Counted from the stretch's first letter, positions 46,894-58,194 are shown. The stretch: DNA of 64,000 nucleotides from Hemerocallis citrina (GCA_017893485.1 CM030366.1:184433947-184497946); one strand, 5' to 3'. The notes: a model not told the origin generated them from the sequence alone. A program made the numbers and translations.

Positions 46894-46923
46894 TATATGT
46901 GTGTGTGTGTGTGCGCGCGCGCG
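46894..46923 (+). repeat. (TG)n(CG)n alternating run
   Basis: TGTGTG followed by CGCGCG over about 30 bp, purine-pyrimidine alternating throughout. It lies 13 bp left of the outer Tekay element. Such runs can adopt Z-DNA; that is inference. Confidence 0.8.
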
Positions 46924-46936
46924 CCCAAAAGAAAAC

Positions 46937-47096
46937 TGTAATACCCCTAAATTCTTACAATATATATATATATAGGGTAAAAGGGATATAAGCAACTTGC
47001 TCATTTAGTAAATGAGCAAGTGATGAGGTGGCATGCATGTGATACATTATCACTTGCTCATTTACTAAATGAGCAAGTTGCTCATATCCCTTTTAC

Positions 47097-47141
<45 letters not shown>

Positions 47142-49718
47142 TTGACATTATTATTTTTTCATACACTACACTATTTTTTTGTTTTTGTTAGTATGGGTTT
47201 TTTTTTTAAAGCCCAATATGTTTTCTTTTAAAAAGCCCAACACTTTCTTTCTTAAGCCCAATCCAATAAGATTTAGGGCTTAAGTACAATTACATAAAGC
47301 ATAAGGGGTTATGTGCAAAAGGTGAGGACACCTAAGCTATTCTACACCCTTCCACACATCTCTCCTTCTCTCTTTTTCTTTCTTTCTGCAGACAGCCAGC
47401 AGACAGCAGCAGCAACAGCTATGTTTTCCTCCCCTTTTTTCTATATATACATGTATATTAACTCCAATTACTACTACTACTATTTTACTACTTCTTCAAC
47501 AACTACCACTTCTACTACTATCATTTCTACTACTTATCTACTACTACTACTATACTACTATTGAAGCAAGAAGTCAAGGAAAAATCAAGGAGCAAGGAGG
47601 AGAAGGCGATTGAAGACTTTTTCACCAAATCAAAGTGGGTATTCTTCATACCTCTTGTGTTATTATTATTATTATTTTTCTTCATATATGGAATGGATGA
47701 TCGATGCTTGCTAGAAATTGTAGTGAGTGTTTACTTATGTGAATTTTATATGCATAAATATACTAGTGAATAACTAAAGATTTGTTCTTTGTGTTAAGAA
47801 TGATAGTATAAGTGTAAAGATGTGATTTTGTGGTGTTGTAGAGTGAATTGTCTAATTAAATTTTCATGTTTGAATGCTTAAAGTCCTTATGATTAGTAAG
47901 TTAGTATCTTGATTAGTAAATTTACATTGATAGTAAGCTACTAGCATTGTACTAAAAATGTTAGTAACCTTAGTTGAAATGAAGTAAGTTAGTAAGTTAA
48001 TATGTTAGTATGGTAGTGAATTAGTAGAATAGAATGTTAGAATGCCATGATAGTGAGAAGTTAGAAAGTTAGAAATGTAGACTTGACCTCGTAGTAACCC
48101 AATTGCTAACCAATTATTTATGATTAGTAAACATACATTGTTCGTAAACTACTAGTTTTGTGTTAGTAAGCTACCAACATTGTATTAGTAAGCTACTAAT
48201 GAGTTAGTAAGCTTAGTTATAATGTTAGCAAGCTTAGTTGTAATGTTAATAAGTTAGTTAAATAGATTAGTATGGTGGTAAATTAGTAAAGTAAATATGC
48301 TAGAACGTCTTGTTAGTGAGAAGTTAGGAAGTTGGAAATATAGACTTGATCTTGTTATGCTAGTAAGCAAATTGAAGGAGTTAGTAAGCACCCAGTCTTA
48401 ATAACGAAAATGCAAGTTCGAGATTAGTAGGTGGAAGGACGGTTGAATCAAGAATGTGATTAACTTGTGAAGTTAGTATAAAGTAGTGTAATTATTTTCT
48501 ATGGGCCGAATAAGGGCCAAGTGGGGTCACTAATTGAGAATAAGACTATAGTGTTATTTCCATTGTGATATTTCATTATAAATGTGAACAATGAGACCTT
48601 GAGTACTGATAATTTCACCTAAAAACCAAGTGGTGATTAATGAAGGAATTAAGCAGATGAGTTTTGACCTAAATTGAGTAAAGGTGTTAGCCCTAAGTAG
48701 TGTCTCGTGATTGGTAAGGACAGACACTAGTTGGGCGTGTACTACTCACCTGTCAAGGGGACACGTGCGGCGTCGTCTCGTCTGGGACACGTGCGGCGTG
48801 ATCTCGACTGTTAATTCCTGAGATTTAGTGATAGAGATGTCCAAATCTCGGGGAATGGACCCCTATGAGTATACGTTATGTTCTAGGTTATCCATATGAA
48901 CAAAGAGCTATAGTGTAACTTTCAATCTCTGGCGGAGTAAGGAAAGGCCCTGCCGATTCGTCCTGTGTTCGGATAACTTATGGTAGAGTCTGGGTGTGAA
49001 GAAGGACCACCGATTCCGACAGGATTGCAGCGGAGCTGAATGATCACCAGCCTGTCGGGAGTGGAGAGAGACCATCGGCCGGCAAAGTGGAGAGAGACCA
49101 CCGATTCCGATAGATCGGGGTGATCACCGACTTTCGGGAGTGGAGAGAGACCACCGATTTGATGCAGTAGACGGAATAGACCGTATTTACTGCAGCTCTA
49201 CCAGTCACTAAATAAATGTCAGGAACAAGAAGAAGTACAAGAGTAGGATGCATGGTGAGGGATTGAACTCTATCATCTGGAGAATACGAACTCAATTTGG
49301 GGGGTATGTAGTATGGGATGCATACGTTTCCAAATCAAGTTTGCATTAGATTAAGAGCATGGTGTGCATATGAATTGTGCATTAGAATCTAGATCATGAC
49401 ATACACCGATACTTGTGATTTAACTTTCACATTTTTCTTCTACATCAAATATTGATTGTTGAGGATTTTGGAGATTGTGGTTTTCATCCGCGTTGCGTCA
49501 GTTGTATTCAACTGACGTGCCCACAGTTTGCTAATGCAAGATCGCTGATCGTGGAGCAAGGGACTCGAGCTGCAGAAAGCATCCAAGTGGAAGATATAGT
49601 TTCCTTGCGCAATATAAGTTTCTAATTTCCTGTAATTTTTCTGTGTTGTGTACTCATTGAAGTAAAGATTCTGGGTAAGTGTCACGAGCTCCCAGTGTGT
49701 GGAACTCGGGGCGCTACA
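46937..49718 (+). repeat. 5' LTR of outer Tekay element
   Basis: 2782 bp from TGTAATACCCCTAAATTC to CTCGGGGCGCTACA. It includes a 124 bp inserted MITE (46975-47098) that the 3' LTR lacks. CACGTG-containing repeats lie at 48762-48793, and several GTGGAGAGAGACCACCGAT units at about 49055-49160. Open frames such as 47313-47564 are frame noise, though well conserved between the LTRs. Confidence 0.95.
46975..47098. mobile_element. 124 bp palindromic MITE in the LTR
   Basis: Starts GGGTAAAAGGGATATAAGC and ends with its inverse, about 50 bp of inverted repeat per side with one mismatch seen (ATAAGC versus ATGAGC). It sits in a TA run, so the length of the target duplication cannot be told. It is absent from the equivalent place in the other LTR (51294 onward), which proves insertion after the host element. 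The central 25 bp differs between arms. Confidence 0.85.
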
Positions 49719-49722
49719 AAAG

Positions 49723-49734
49723 TGGTATCAGAGC
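49723..49734 (+). other. Primer-binding site, initiator tRNA-Met type
   Basis: TGGTATCAGAGC, 4 bp after the LTR end. This is the complement of the 3' end of plant initiator tRNA-Met and the usual site in chromoviruses. Confidence 0.9.
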
Positions 49735-49912
49735 TAAACTTCAAAATGTAGTACCAACACAGCAGGAAATTAGACTTGGACGCTCCAGTTAGAGTCAGGT
49801 TTAGTTTGGATAGTAGGATGGTCGTGATTCATATCGTTGTACGTCCAACCTATGTTTACGATCTCCCTATATCCGGAACTAACTCCTGTGTATGTTTTCT
49901 TATTTTTGAAGA

Positions 49913-51074
49913 ATGTCGGAAAGACACGAAGGTGGCAGTAACGGACGAACCGAGGGTGAAGGTAGAGTCTATCAACGAAATAGAGGTAGCAACAACATGA
50001 GAACTGAAGGTGAAGGCAGTGGAGTGAATCCCGCCAATCTCAATACCAAAGCAGAAATTGCTCGGGTATATCAAATAATGGAAAATTTTATGGAGGCCAG
50101 CCGAAATATCGCACCACCACCAGGAACCCAAGAAAGGAATGCAGGCGACACCATTGCTAACCACGTCAAGATGGTGGAGTCTTTTAGAAGAATGAAACCA
50201 CCAGTATTTGATGGCCACGCAGATCCAACGGCAGCCGACGATTGGATTCGTCAGGTGGAGATTGTGTTTGACGTACTTAACACCATAAGAAAGCAAAGTT
50301 ACATTGGCAACTATTCTTTTGGAAAAAGACGCAGGAGTGTGGTGGCAATCAGTCAAGCGGGGCATGGGTGATGGACCAATTGCATGGGAGGACTTCCTAC
50401 AAGAATTCAGACAACATTACTTTCCTCTGGACGTCCAAGAAGAAAAAGCTATGGAGTTCATCAATTTGAGGCAGGGCAATATGACAGTACGAGAATATGA
50501 AACCAAGTTTACACAGTTGTCTCGATACGCCCCGAAAATGGTTCAGGATGAAGTTAAGAAGGCTAAAAGGTTCGAGCAGGGTCTTCGACCTGGACTGAGG
50601 TCAAGGATGGTGCCTTTATACATTCGTAGGTTTGATAAGCTAGTTCGACGGGCCGCAGTAACAGAGATGGATATGAACCAAAACAAGCAGCCGCAAGAGA
50701 AGAACGGGAATCAGAATAAAGGAAAGCGATCTGTTCCAGCCACAGATTCCATGGAGCAAGGCCCGAACCAGAAATTCCAGAAGTCTAATACGAGTACAGA
50801 AGCTGTCAAGTCAGTGAAGTGTTTCCTCTGTGGAGAGCGAGGACACGTTAAATCCCAATGCCCAATAAATAAGATTTAGGATAGTGAACGAACATGTTTC
50901 AATTGTGGAAAAGTTGGGCACGTCAGACCAAAATGCCCACAACTGCAAAAGAACAACAGTGGTCCAGGACAGAAGAATAATGATCAAGAGAAGAAGCCCT
51001 TCCGTCAGGGACGAGTTTTCGGATTGACTAAAGTGGATGCTGAGAAGGAAGATATGGGTCATCACGGGTACTGA
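49913..51074 (+). pseudogene. gag of outer Tekay element, frameshifted
   Basis: Starts MSERHEGGSNGRTEGEGRVYQ at 49913. A frameshift near 50290-50310 moves to the frame of 50304-50879 (LATILLEKDAGVWW-like, then FRQHYFPLDVQEEKAMEF). A TAG at 50877-50879 lies between the two zinc knuckles: CFLCGERGHVKSQC before it and CFNCGKVGHVRPKC after it. The frame ends at 51074. The gene is about the same length as the inner element's gag, so pol loss and not gag truncation defines this copy. Confidence 0.9.
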
Positions 51075-51280
51075 AGGATGTAATGTAATTTGTTGTGCAG
51101 CTAAAAATGATATGTTTTGGTTGTGACTAGAAGTATGAAAGATTCTATATGTACTCCATATGTACTTGGATGATAAGTGTTAAATTAAATATGATGCTTT
51201 GTTTTGAGATGGGTATGTTATGATGTTTTCTGGGTGTCTGATCTTCTTCACTAGTATAGTTCCGAGGACGGAACTATTCT

Positions 51281-51293
51281 AAGGGAGGAGTGA
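51281..51293 (+). other. Polypurine tract of outer Tekay element
   Basis: AAGGGAGGAGTGA immediately before the 3' LTR. Preceded by GAGGACGGAACTATTCT, which is almost the same in the inner element (GAGGACAGAACTATTCT). It primes plus-strand DNA synthesis. Confidence 0.85.
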
Positions 51294-51313
51294 TGTAATA
51301 CCCCTAAATTCTT

Positions 51314-51387
<74 letters not shown>

Positions 51388-53398
51388 TGCATTGACATTA
51401 TTATTTTTTCATACACTACACTATTTTTTTGTTTTTGTTAGTATGGGTTTTTTTTAAAGCCCAAAATGTTTTCTTTTAAAAAGCCCAACACTTTCTTTCT
51501 TAAGCCCAATCCAATAAGATTTAGGACTTAAGTACAATTACATAAAGCATAAGGGGTTATGTGCAAAAGGTGAGGACACCTAAGCTATTCTACACCCTTC
51601 CACACATCTCTCCTTCTCTCTTTTTCTTTCTTTCTGCAGACAGCCAGCAGACAACAGCAGCAACAGCTATGTTTTCCTCCCCTTTTTTCTATATATACAT
51701 GTATATTAACTCCAATTACTACTACTACTACTTTACTACTTCAACAACTACCACTTCTGCTACTATCATTTCTACTACTTATCTACTACTACTACTATAC
51801 TACTATTGAAGCAAGAAGTCAAGGAAGAATCAAGGAGCAAGGAGGAGAAGGCGATTGAAGACTTTTTCACCAAATCAGAGTGGGTATTCTTCATACCTCT
51901 TGTGTTATTATTATTATTATTATTTTTCATATATGGAATGGATGATCGATGCTTGTTAGAAATTGTAGTGAGTGTTTACTTATGTGAATTTTATATGCAT
52001 AAATATACTAGTGAATAACTAAAGATTTGTTCTTTGTGTTAAGAATGATAGTATAAGTGTCAAGATGTGATTTTGTGGTGTTGTAGAGTGAATTGTCTAA
52101 TTAAATTTTCATGTTTGAATGCTTAAAGTCCTTATGATTAGTAAGTTAGTATCTTGATTAGTAAATTTACATTGATAGTAAGCTACTAGCATTGTACTAA
52201 TAATGTTAGTAACCTTAGTTGAAATGATTAGTAAGTTAGTAAGTTAATATGTTAGTATGGTAGTGAATTAGTAGAATAGAATGCTAGAATGCCATGATAG
52301 TGAGAAGTTAGAAAGTTAGAAATGTAGACTTGACCTCGTAGTAACCCAATTGCTAACCAATTATTTATGATTAGTAAACATACATTGTTCGTAAACTACT
52401 AGTTTTGTGTTAGTAAGCTACCAACATTGTATTAGTAAGCTACTAATGAGTTAGTAAGCTTAGTTATAATGTTAGCAAGCTTAGTTGTAATGTTAATAAG
52501 TTAGTAAGTTAAATAGATTAGTATGGTGGTAAATTAGTAAAGTAAATATGCTAGAACGTCTTGTTAGTGAGAAGTTAGGAAGTTGGAAATATAGACTTGA
52601 TCTTGTTATGCTAGTAAACAAATTGAAGGAGTTAGTAAGCACCCAGTCTTAATAACGAAAATGCAAGTTCGAGATTAGTAGGTGGAAGGACGGTTGAATC
52701 AAGAATGTGATTAACTTGTGAAGTTAGTATAAAGTAGTGTAATTATTTTCTATGGGCCGGATAAGGGCCAAGTGGGGTCACTAATTGAGAATAAGACTAT
52801 AGTGTTATTTTCATTGTGATATTTCATTATAAATGTGAACAATGAGACCTTGAGTACTGATAATTTCACCTAAAAACCAAGTGGTGATTAATGAAGGAAT
52901 TAAGCATATGAGTTTTGACCTAAATTGAGTAAAGGTGTTAGCTCTAAGTAGTGTCTCATGATTGGTAAGGACAGACACTAGTTGGGCGTGTACTACTCAC
53001 CTGCCAAGGGGACACGTGCGGCGTCGTCTCGTCTGGGACACGTGCGGCGTCGTCTCGTCTGGGACACGTGCGGCGTGATCTCGACTGTTAATTCCTGAGA
53101 TTTAGTGATAGAGATGTCCAAATCTCAAGGAATGGACCCCTATGAGTATACGTTATGTTCTAGGTTATCCATATGAACAAAGAGCTATAGTGTAACTCTC
53201 AATCTCTGGCGGAGTAAGGAAAGGCCCTGCCGATTCGTCCTGTGTTCGGATAACTTATGGTAGAGTCCGGGTGTGGAGAAGGACCACCGATTCCGACAGG
53301 ATTGCAGCGGAGCTGAATGATCACCAGCCTGTCGGGAGTGGAGAGAGACCACCGGCCGGCAAAGTGGAGAGAGACCACCGATTCCGATAGATCGGGGT
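51294..53398 (+). repeat. 3' LTR of outer Tekay element, left part
   Basis: Matches the 5' LTR closely but with a longer (AT)n(AC)n run (51317-51388), no MITE, and three instead of two CACGTG repeat units (53013, 53039, 53065). It breaks off at ATCGGGGT, where the 5' LTR continues GATCACCGAC. The rest should follow the inner element beyond the window. Confidence 0.95.
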
Positions 53399-55988
53399 TG
53401 TAATACCCCCGGTATGTAAATATTTCTCTTTTTTTTTTTTCCTTGCAATAAAAATATATGTATGTGTTGATTTTATATATACATATGTGCATTGGTAATG
53501 TCAACATACACTATGGTAAGTTTCCTTACTTAATGTGTTTTGTTCTTTTGTTTTCTTTTTCTTTCCTTCTTAAAAAGCCCAACTTTCCCTCTCTTTAAAG
53601 CCCAACCCATTAAGATTTAGGGGTAAAATGCAATTAGTGGAAACCTAAGGGGGTAAAAGTAAAAATGGGTGACACCTAAGCTCCCTAGAAGTCTCCACAC
53701 ACACCCACAATCCTCTTTTTCCCTCTCATTTTTTCTGGACAGCAGTAGCAGCAGAACTGCAGCCAGTCCTTTCCCCTTTTTTTTTTCTATTTAATTACCC
53801 CTTCAACTCCTACTATTACTATACCTACTACTACTTACTTTCCTACATTTTCCTCCTACTCTTTCTTCTCCCTTTTGCTGCCGACAGCAACAGCAAGCAA
53901 TAGTTTTTTTTTTTCATCCCTCTTTTTCTATACATAGATACTACTACTTAACTACTTCCAACAACTACTACTACTTCTTCAAACTACTATTATACTACTA
54001 CTTGGAGCAAGAAGACAAGTAGGCTAAAGGTGAGTTTAGTTCACACTTGGCTCCATTTTTTTATATATTCTATATTCCAATTCTAATTAATTTACTACCA
54101 ATTTTATTTTCCTAGAAATATTGGAGTTGATATCAAAAGGAGTTTTTTTTAAAGAAGACAAAGCAAGGGTTTAAGGTGGGTGTTTTTCCTCCTTGTATGT
54201 TTTTTTTTATAAAATTTTTAGTAGTTGATTGTTTGGATTATTTGATTAATAATAGCTTGTTATTAAGAATTTAAGTAGTAGTTTGTTAGAATGATTGTAT
54301 AATAGTTAAATTATAGCCAAGAAAAGGAATGGTTGTTAATAGATCATTTTGGTAAAAGGTATGGATTACTTGATGAATTAAAAATTTATAGTAAATTGTT
54401 GATGTCTTGTTGTAGTGGTAGATTAAAAATTATCATAGATTAAAGTATTAATAGAACACAAACGGTTGTGAATGCATGCTTTTGTATGTTTGACACCGCT
54501 AAATTAGGAAGCAAAAGGAAACGAAAAGGAAAACAAGTAGAAAAGAAAGAAAAGTATGGTTGTTTAGATAATCATACAATTTGAATTTGTTAGTAAGATG
54601 TTAGATTATGAGTATTATGTTGTTTAATTACTTGGTAGTTTATTATCTCTATTTAAGTGAACATAGATAACCAAATAAAATAAATGCATGCTTTACGAAA
54701 AGTTTAAAAGTTTAACGGACCTTGTGAATAAATTTTGAAGTGAGTATTTGGTTATTCACATATACATGTCTAAACAACATAAGGTAGGAAAGAAGTATAT
54801 ATTAAACGATGTTCCTTGTTACATAAAGGAGTATTAATTGATGAATAACGATTGGTGGAATATTTCGGAAAGTTGCCATATGATTATTGCTTTTCCGAAG
54901 AGCCTTTAAAACCTAGAATTTATACTATGTAGATAAATAGTAAATTAAGAAATCCATTAGCATAATTCAACCACTAGTACTAGAATTTCCTAGAAGATTG
55001 AGATAATTGGTAAGGACAGGCACTAGTTGGGTGTTGTACTCTCCTGTCAAGGGGACACGTGCGGCGTGGTCTCGTCTGGGACACGTGCGGCGTGGTCTCG
55101 TCTGTTAATTTCTGGGATTTAGTGATAAGGACTGTATGGTGGAAGTTAGGGAATGGACCCTCCAAAACCACCTAAGGTTCTATGTTGTTTAATGCGAACA
55201 GGGAGCAGAGCGGGGCTCTAGGACTCTCGGTGGAGCAGGTGGGACCTGCAGGGTCACCTTTATGTTCGTAACAACTTTTGGGTAAGGTCCGGGAGTGGCG
55301 TAGGACCACAGGGGCCGGACGGAGTATGACCGGGGAGTGGCGTAGGACCACAGGGTCTCGGCATACATAATGGCATGACCAATAATTCTGACTGCAGCGA
55401 CGGAACTAGACCGAGCGACTGCAACCTTACCAGTCACTAGATGAATGTCAGAAACAGGAAAGAGTACAAGAGTAGGATGCATGACGAGGGATTGAACCCT
55501 ATTATCTGGAGAATACGAACTTGATTTGGGAAATATGTAGTATGGGATGCATATGTTTCCAAATTAAAGTTTGCATTAGAATAGGAGCATTAAGTGCATT
55601 TATATTTGTGCATTAGGTTTAGGTCATTGACACGCACTGACATTTTTATTGCCCGTTTTTTTATTATTTTTGCAGTTCATATTGTCATTTATATTACTGT
55701 TAATATCGATTGATTTGTGATAAGTGTTGAGGAGTGAAGCTCACTGTTTTTATCAGTTTACGTCAGTTGCATTCAACTGACGTGCCCACTTATCTTTAGA
55801 TTGCAGGACCACCCGATATTAGACTTAACCAGTGTTGGGCATTCCTACTCAGGAAGAAAGGCATTAAGGTAAGAAAAGAAATATTTTTTTTTTATTTTCC
55901 TGAGATTTTTCTGTGTTGTGTACTCATTGAAGTAAAAGATTCTGGTTGATGTCACGAGTTACCAGTATACGGAACTCGGGGCGCTACA
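53399..55988 (+). repeat. 5' LTR of inner Tekay element
   Basis: 2590 bp from TGTAATACCCCCGGTATG to CTCGGGGCGCTACA. Two 26 bp repeats contain the G-box CACGTG (55056-55061 and 55082-55087). AGGCTAAAG|GTGAGTTTAG at 54021-54039 is a strong splice donor match downstream of the likely start of transcription, so a leader intron is possible. Confidence 0.95.
55056..55087 (+). promoter_or_regulatory. G-box repeats in the Tekay LTR
   Basis: GGGACACGTGCGGCGTGGTCTCGTCT occurs twice in tandem (26 bp step), each with CACGTG, a binding site for plant bZIP and bHLH factors. The same unit occurs twice or three times in the outer element's LTRs. A regulatory role is inferred. Confidence 0.5.
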
Positions 55989-55990
55989 AG

Positions 55991-56002
55991 TGGTATCAGA
56001 GC
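55991..56002 (+). other. Primer-binding site, initiator tRNA-Met type
   Basis: TGGTATCAGAGC two bases after the LTR end, the same as in the outer element. Confidence 0.92.
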
Positions 56003-56175
56003 TAAACTTCAGTTGTAGTACAAACACTACAGGAAATTAGACTTGGGCGCCCATTTAGGATCGGGTTTAGTTTAGAATATGGAATGATCGTCAATCATGA
56101 GGTTGCAATTTACAACTTATGATTATGATTTTGCTTCCTATATCTAAACTAATCCCTGTAAATTCTCCTTGTAGG

Positions 56176-56670
56176 ATGGATAATGAGGGACACCAAGATG
56201 GGATGGAGGATGAAGAGGAAGAGGTATTTGAAGAAGAAGAGGAGCCTGAAGAAGAAGACCCTGAAGAGGACCCTCAGGAGCATGTGGCAAACGACATACC
56301 TCCCCTCACTCCACCCCCTGTAGACTCTCCTGATGAACCCATCGACCTAAATCCTTTTGCATCTCGAATGAGAAACCGCCTTACTGTGTCACAAGCTAGA
56401 ACTCAGAATAGAATTGCCGCACTTTGGCGCCATTTTTATATGCACAAATGGAAGACGAGCCAGCTTGAAAATCAGGTTCATGATATGAAAAGCCAACTGC
56501 TCATGATGGAGAAGAAATTGAAGAAGCTTGAGAAATTCAAGGCGCGAGCATCACGGAAGATTACGAAGATGAAAATTTCTCACCAATATAAAATTGCGTG
56601 CCTTAGAGAAAGACAAGGACAAATGCAGATCCAAATAGCCCAATTACAAATACAACTAGGTCAACGTTAG
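56176..56670 (+). CDS. Extra ORF upstream of gag: acidic, coiled-coil protein
   Basis: An open frame begins at 56119. I prefer ATG 56176 (MDNEGHQDGMEDEEEE), as it directly follows CTTGTAG, which looks like a splice acceptor. The 164-residue product has a strongly acidic N-terminus (about residues 9-40), a Pro-rich stretch (PPLTPPPVDSPDEP), then a long basic coiled coil (QLENQVHDMKSQLLMMEKKLKKLEKFKARAS..., ending QIQIAQLQIQLGQR). I recognise no family. It lies between the primer-binding site and gag. The outer element has only about 180 bp there and no such ORF. It could be an acquired accessory gene; function unknown. Confidence 0.7.
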   Translation: MDNEGHQDGMEDEEEEVFEEEEEPEEEDPEEDPQEHVANDIPPLTPPPVDSPDEPIDLNPFASRMRNRLTVSQARTQNRIAALWRHFYMHKWKTSQLENQVHDMKSQLLMMEKKLKKLEKFKARASRKITKMKISHQYKIACLRERQGQMQIQIAQLQIQLGQR

Positions 56671-56963
56671 GAAGGAGGCTTGGTCTAGGTTGTATGTTGC
56701 ATGTTTTGTAAGGTTTCTTGTATATGTTTTGGACTGATATGCGTCTTCTGAACTCTCCCGTTTGACTTTCAACCTTTTTCTGTGACTGTTGGACTAGAAA
56801 GCAAGAATGCTAAAGTACTGTAAATTTTGGTGTATGTTTAATGATGTAAAAATAATGTTTTGGTATGAATATTTGGTATGAAAGCTTACTTGATGATTGT
56901 CATGGTTGCTATATACACTATGAATATCCCCGAAATATCATACTAACTTTTAACATAATGTAG
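56671..56963 (+). other. Spacer between extra ORF and gag
   Basis: T-rich. Ends TTTTAACATAATGTAG directly before the gag ATG, which has the look of a splice acceptor. Together with the donor at 54030 in the LTR, this suggests alternatively spliced leaders serving the extra ORF and gag. Confidence 0.45.
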
Positions 56964-58133
56964 ATGTCGGGAAGCAACGTAGGAGGTGGTAATGGAAGAA
57001 CAGAGGGTGAAGGTAGAGTATATCAAAGAAACAGAGGTAGCAACAGCAGAAGAACTGAAGGTGAGGGCAGTGGAGTTAATAATGCCAACATCAACATCGA
57101 GGCAGAAATTGCACGGGTATATCGCATAATGGGGACTTTTATGGAGGCCAGCCGGAATCCTGCACCTCAGCCAGGGACCCAAGAAAGGAATGCAGGCGAT
57201 GACATTGCTAACCACGTCAAGATGGTGGAGTCTTTCAAGAGAATGAAACCACCGGTATTTGAAGGCCAAGCAGATCCGACAGCAGCCGACGATTGGATTC
57301 GTCAAGTGGAGACTGTGTTTGAGGTACTTAAAACGCCAGAAGAGAGCAAGGTTACCTTGGCAACTATTCTTTTGGAAAAAGACGCAGGGGTGTGGTGGCA
57401 TTCAATCAAGCGGGGCATGGGTGATGGACCAATTACATGGGAGGATTTTCTAGAAGAATTCAGGCAACATTACTTTCCTCTAGATGTCCAAGAAGAAAAA
57501 GCTATGGAGTTCATCAATCTTAGGCAAGGAAACATGACCGTAAGAGAATATGAGACAAAGTTCTCTCAGTTATCTCGATATGCACCAGAAATGATCCAGG
57601 ATGAGGTGAAGAAGGCCAAAAGGTTCGAACAAGGCCTTAGGCCCGGGTTAAGGTCCAGAATGGTACCCCTTGGCATTCGAAGGTTCGACAAATTGGTGCG
57701 TAGAGCTGCAGCAACTGAATTGGATATGAATCAAAACCAACAAACTCCAGGCAAGACGGGGACATGGAACAAAGGGAAGAGGCCTGTGACTGCTACAGAC
57801 ATCAAGAAGCACGGTCCAATCCAAAAGAAAGCGAACACTGGTGAAGGAGTAGCCCAAAACATAAAGTGCTTTCTATGCGGCAAGCAAGGACATTACAGAA
57901 GTCAATGCCCACAAATCAAGCCCCAGAATGATGCACGAACGTGTTTCCACTGTGGAAAGGTTGGACACATCAAGACAACTTGTCCGCAACTCCAGAAAGT
58001 CAATAGCGGGCAAAACCGGAAGGAAGATGATAAGGGGAAGAAGCCCTTCCGTCAAGGGCGAGTCTTTACTCTTACTGAAGAAGAAGCGGAAGCAGATGAG
58101 GCGGAAGGAGTGATTTCGGGTATGGATAAGTAG
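56964..58133 (+). CDS. gag: Gag, Tekay chromovirus (inner element), intact
   Basis: 389 residues, full length for the family. It has a Gly/Arg-rich N-terminus with two RTEGEG repeats, the retrotransposon gag domain at about residues 98-235 (KPPVFEGQADPTAADDWI..., FRQHYFPLDVQEEKAMEF, FEQGLRPGLRSRMV), and two CCHC zinc knuckles (Cys302/305, His310, Cys315 and Cys327/330, His335, Cys340). Gag forms the particle and binds RNA. The start ATG is the first after a possible acceptor. The stop TAG (58131-58133) lies within a 75 nt GT..AG segment; see the intron entry. Confidence 0.95.
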   Translation: MSGSNVGGGNGRTEGEGRVYQRNRGSNSRRTEGEGSGVNNANINIEAEIARVYRIMGTFMEASRNPAPQPGTQERNAGDDIANHVKMVESFKRMKPPVFEGQADPTAADDWIRQVETVFEVLKTPEESKVTLATILLEKDAGVWWHSIKRGMGDGPITWEDFLEEFRQHYFPLDVQEEKAMEFINLRQGNMTVREYETKFSQLSRYAPEMIQDEVKKAKRFEQGLRPGLRSRMVPLGIRRFDKLVRRAAATELDMNQNQQTPGKTGTWNKGKRPVTATDIKKHGPIQKKANTGEGVAQNIKCFLCGKQGHYRSQCPQIKPQNDARTCFHCGKVGHIKTTCPQLQKVNSGQNRKEDDKGKKPFRQGRVFTLTEEEAEADEAEGVISGMDK

Positions 58134-58194
58134 GACGTTTGTTATGTTTTGTGGGTAAAGAAAAGAAGTTAACATGTATTCTCTTTTGTAACAG
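58120..58194 (+). other. Putative 75 nt intron bridging gag and pol
   Basis: Donor TCGG|GTATGG at 58119/58120 and acceptor TTTTGTAACAG|GAT at 58194/58195, after a T-rich run. The segment contains the gag stop. Removing it leaves gag and pol in one frame (119 + 58195-58196 make one Gly codon), with 17 residues from the Gly of VISG to the Gly of the protease DSG. That is the spacing I recall for uninterrupted Tekay polyproteins. The outer element still shows VITG followed by GGGTAC at the corresponding place (51058-51070). Confidence 0.6.

Larger units (their letters stand above)
46937..53398 (+). mobile_element. Outer Tekay-type chromovirus element lacking pol (3' LTR interrupted)
   Basis: 5' LTR 46937-49718, primer-binding site complementary to initiator tRNA-Met, a decayed gag, a short non-coding remnant, polypurine tract, and a 3' LTR starting at 51294 that is interrupted at 53398 by the inner element. 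From gag stop to polypurine tract there are only about 200 bp, so pol is deleted. Gag is clearly related to that of the inner element. Left flank 46932-46936 is AAAAC; the matching right flank is outside the window. Confidence 0.9.

Noticed and set aside
47313..47773. Two open frames conserved in both LTRs of the outer Tekay element (also 51561-52018)
   Set aside because: They lie within LTRs and match because LTRs are copies. The peptides are low complexity or hydrophobic and have no family.
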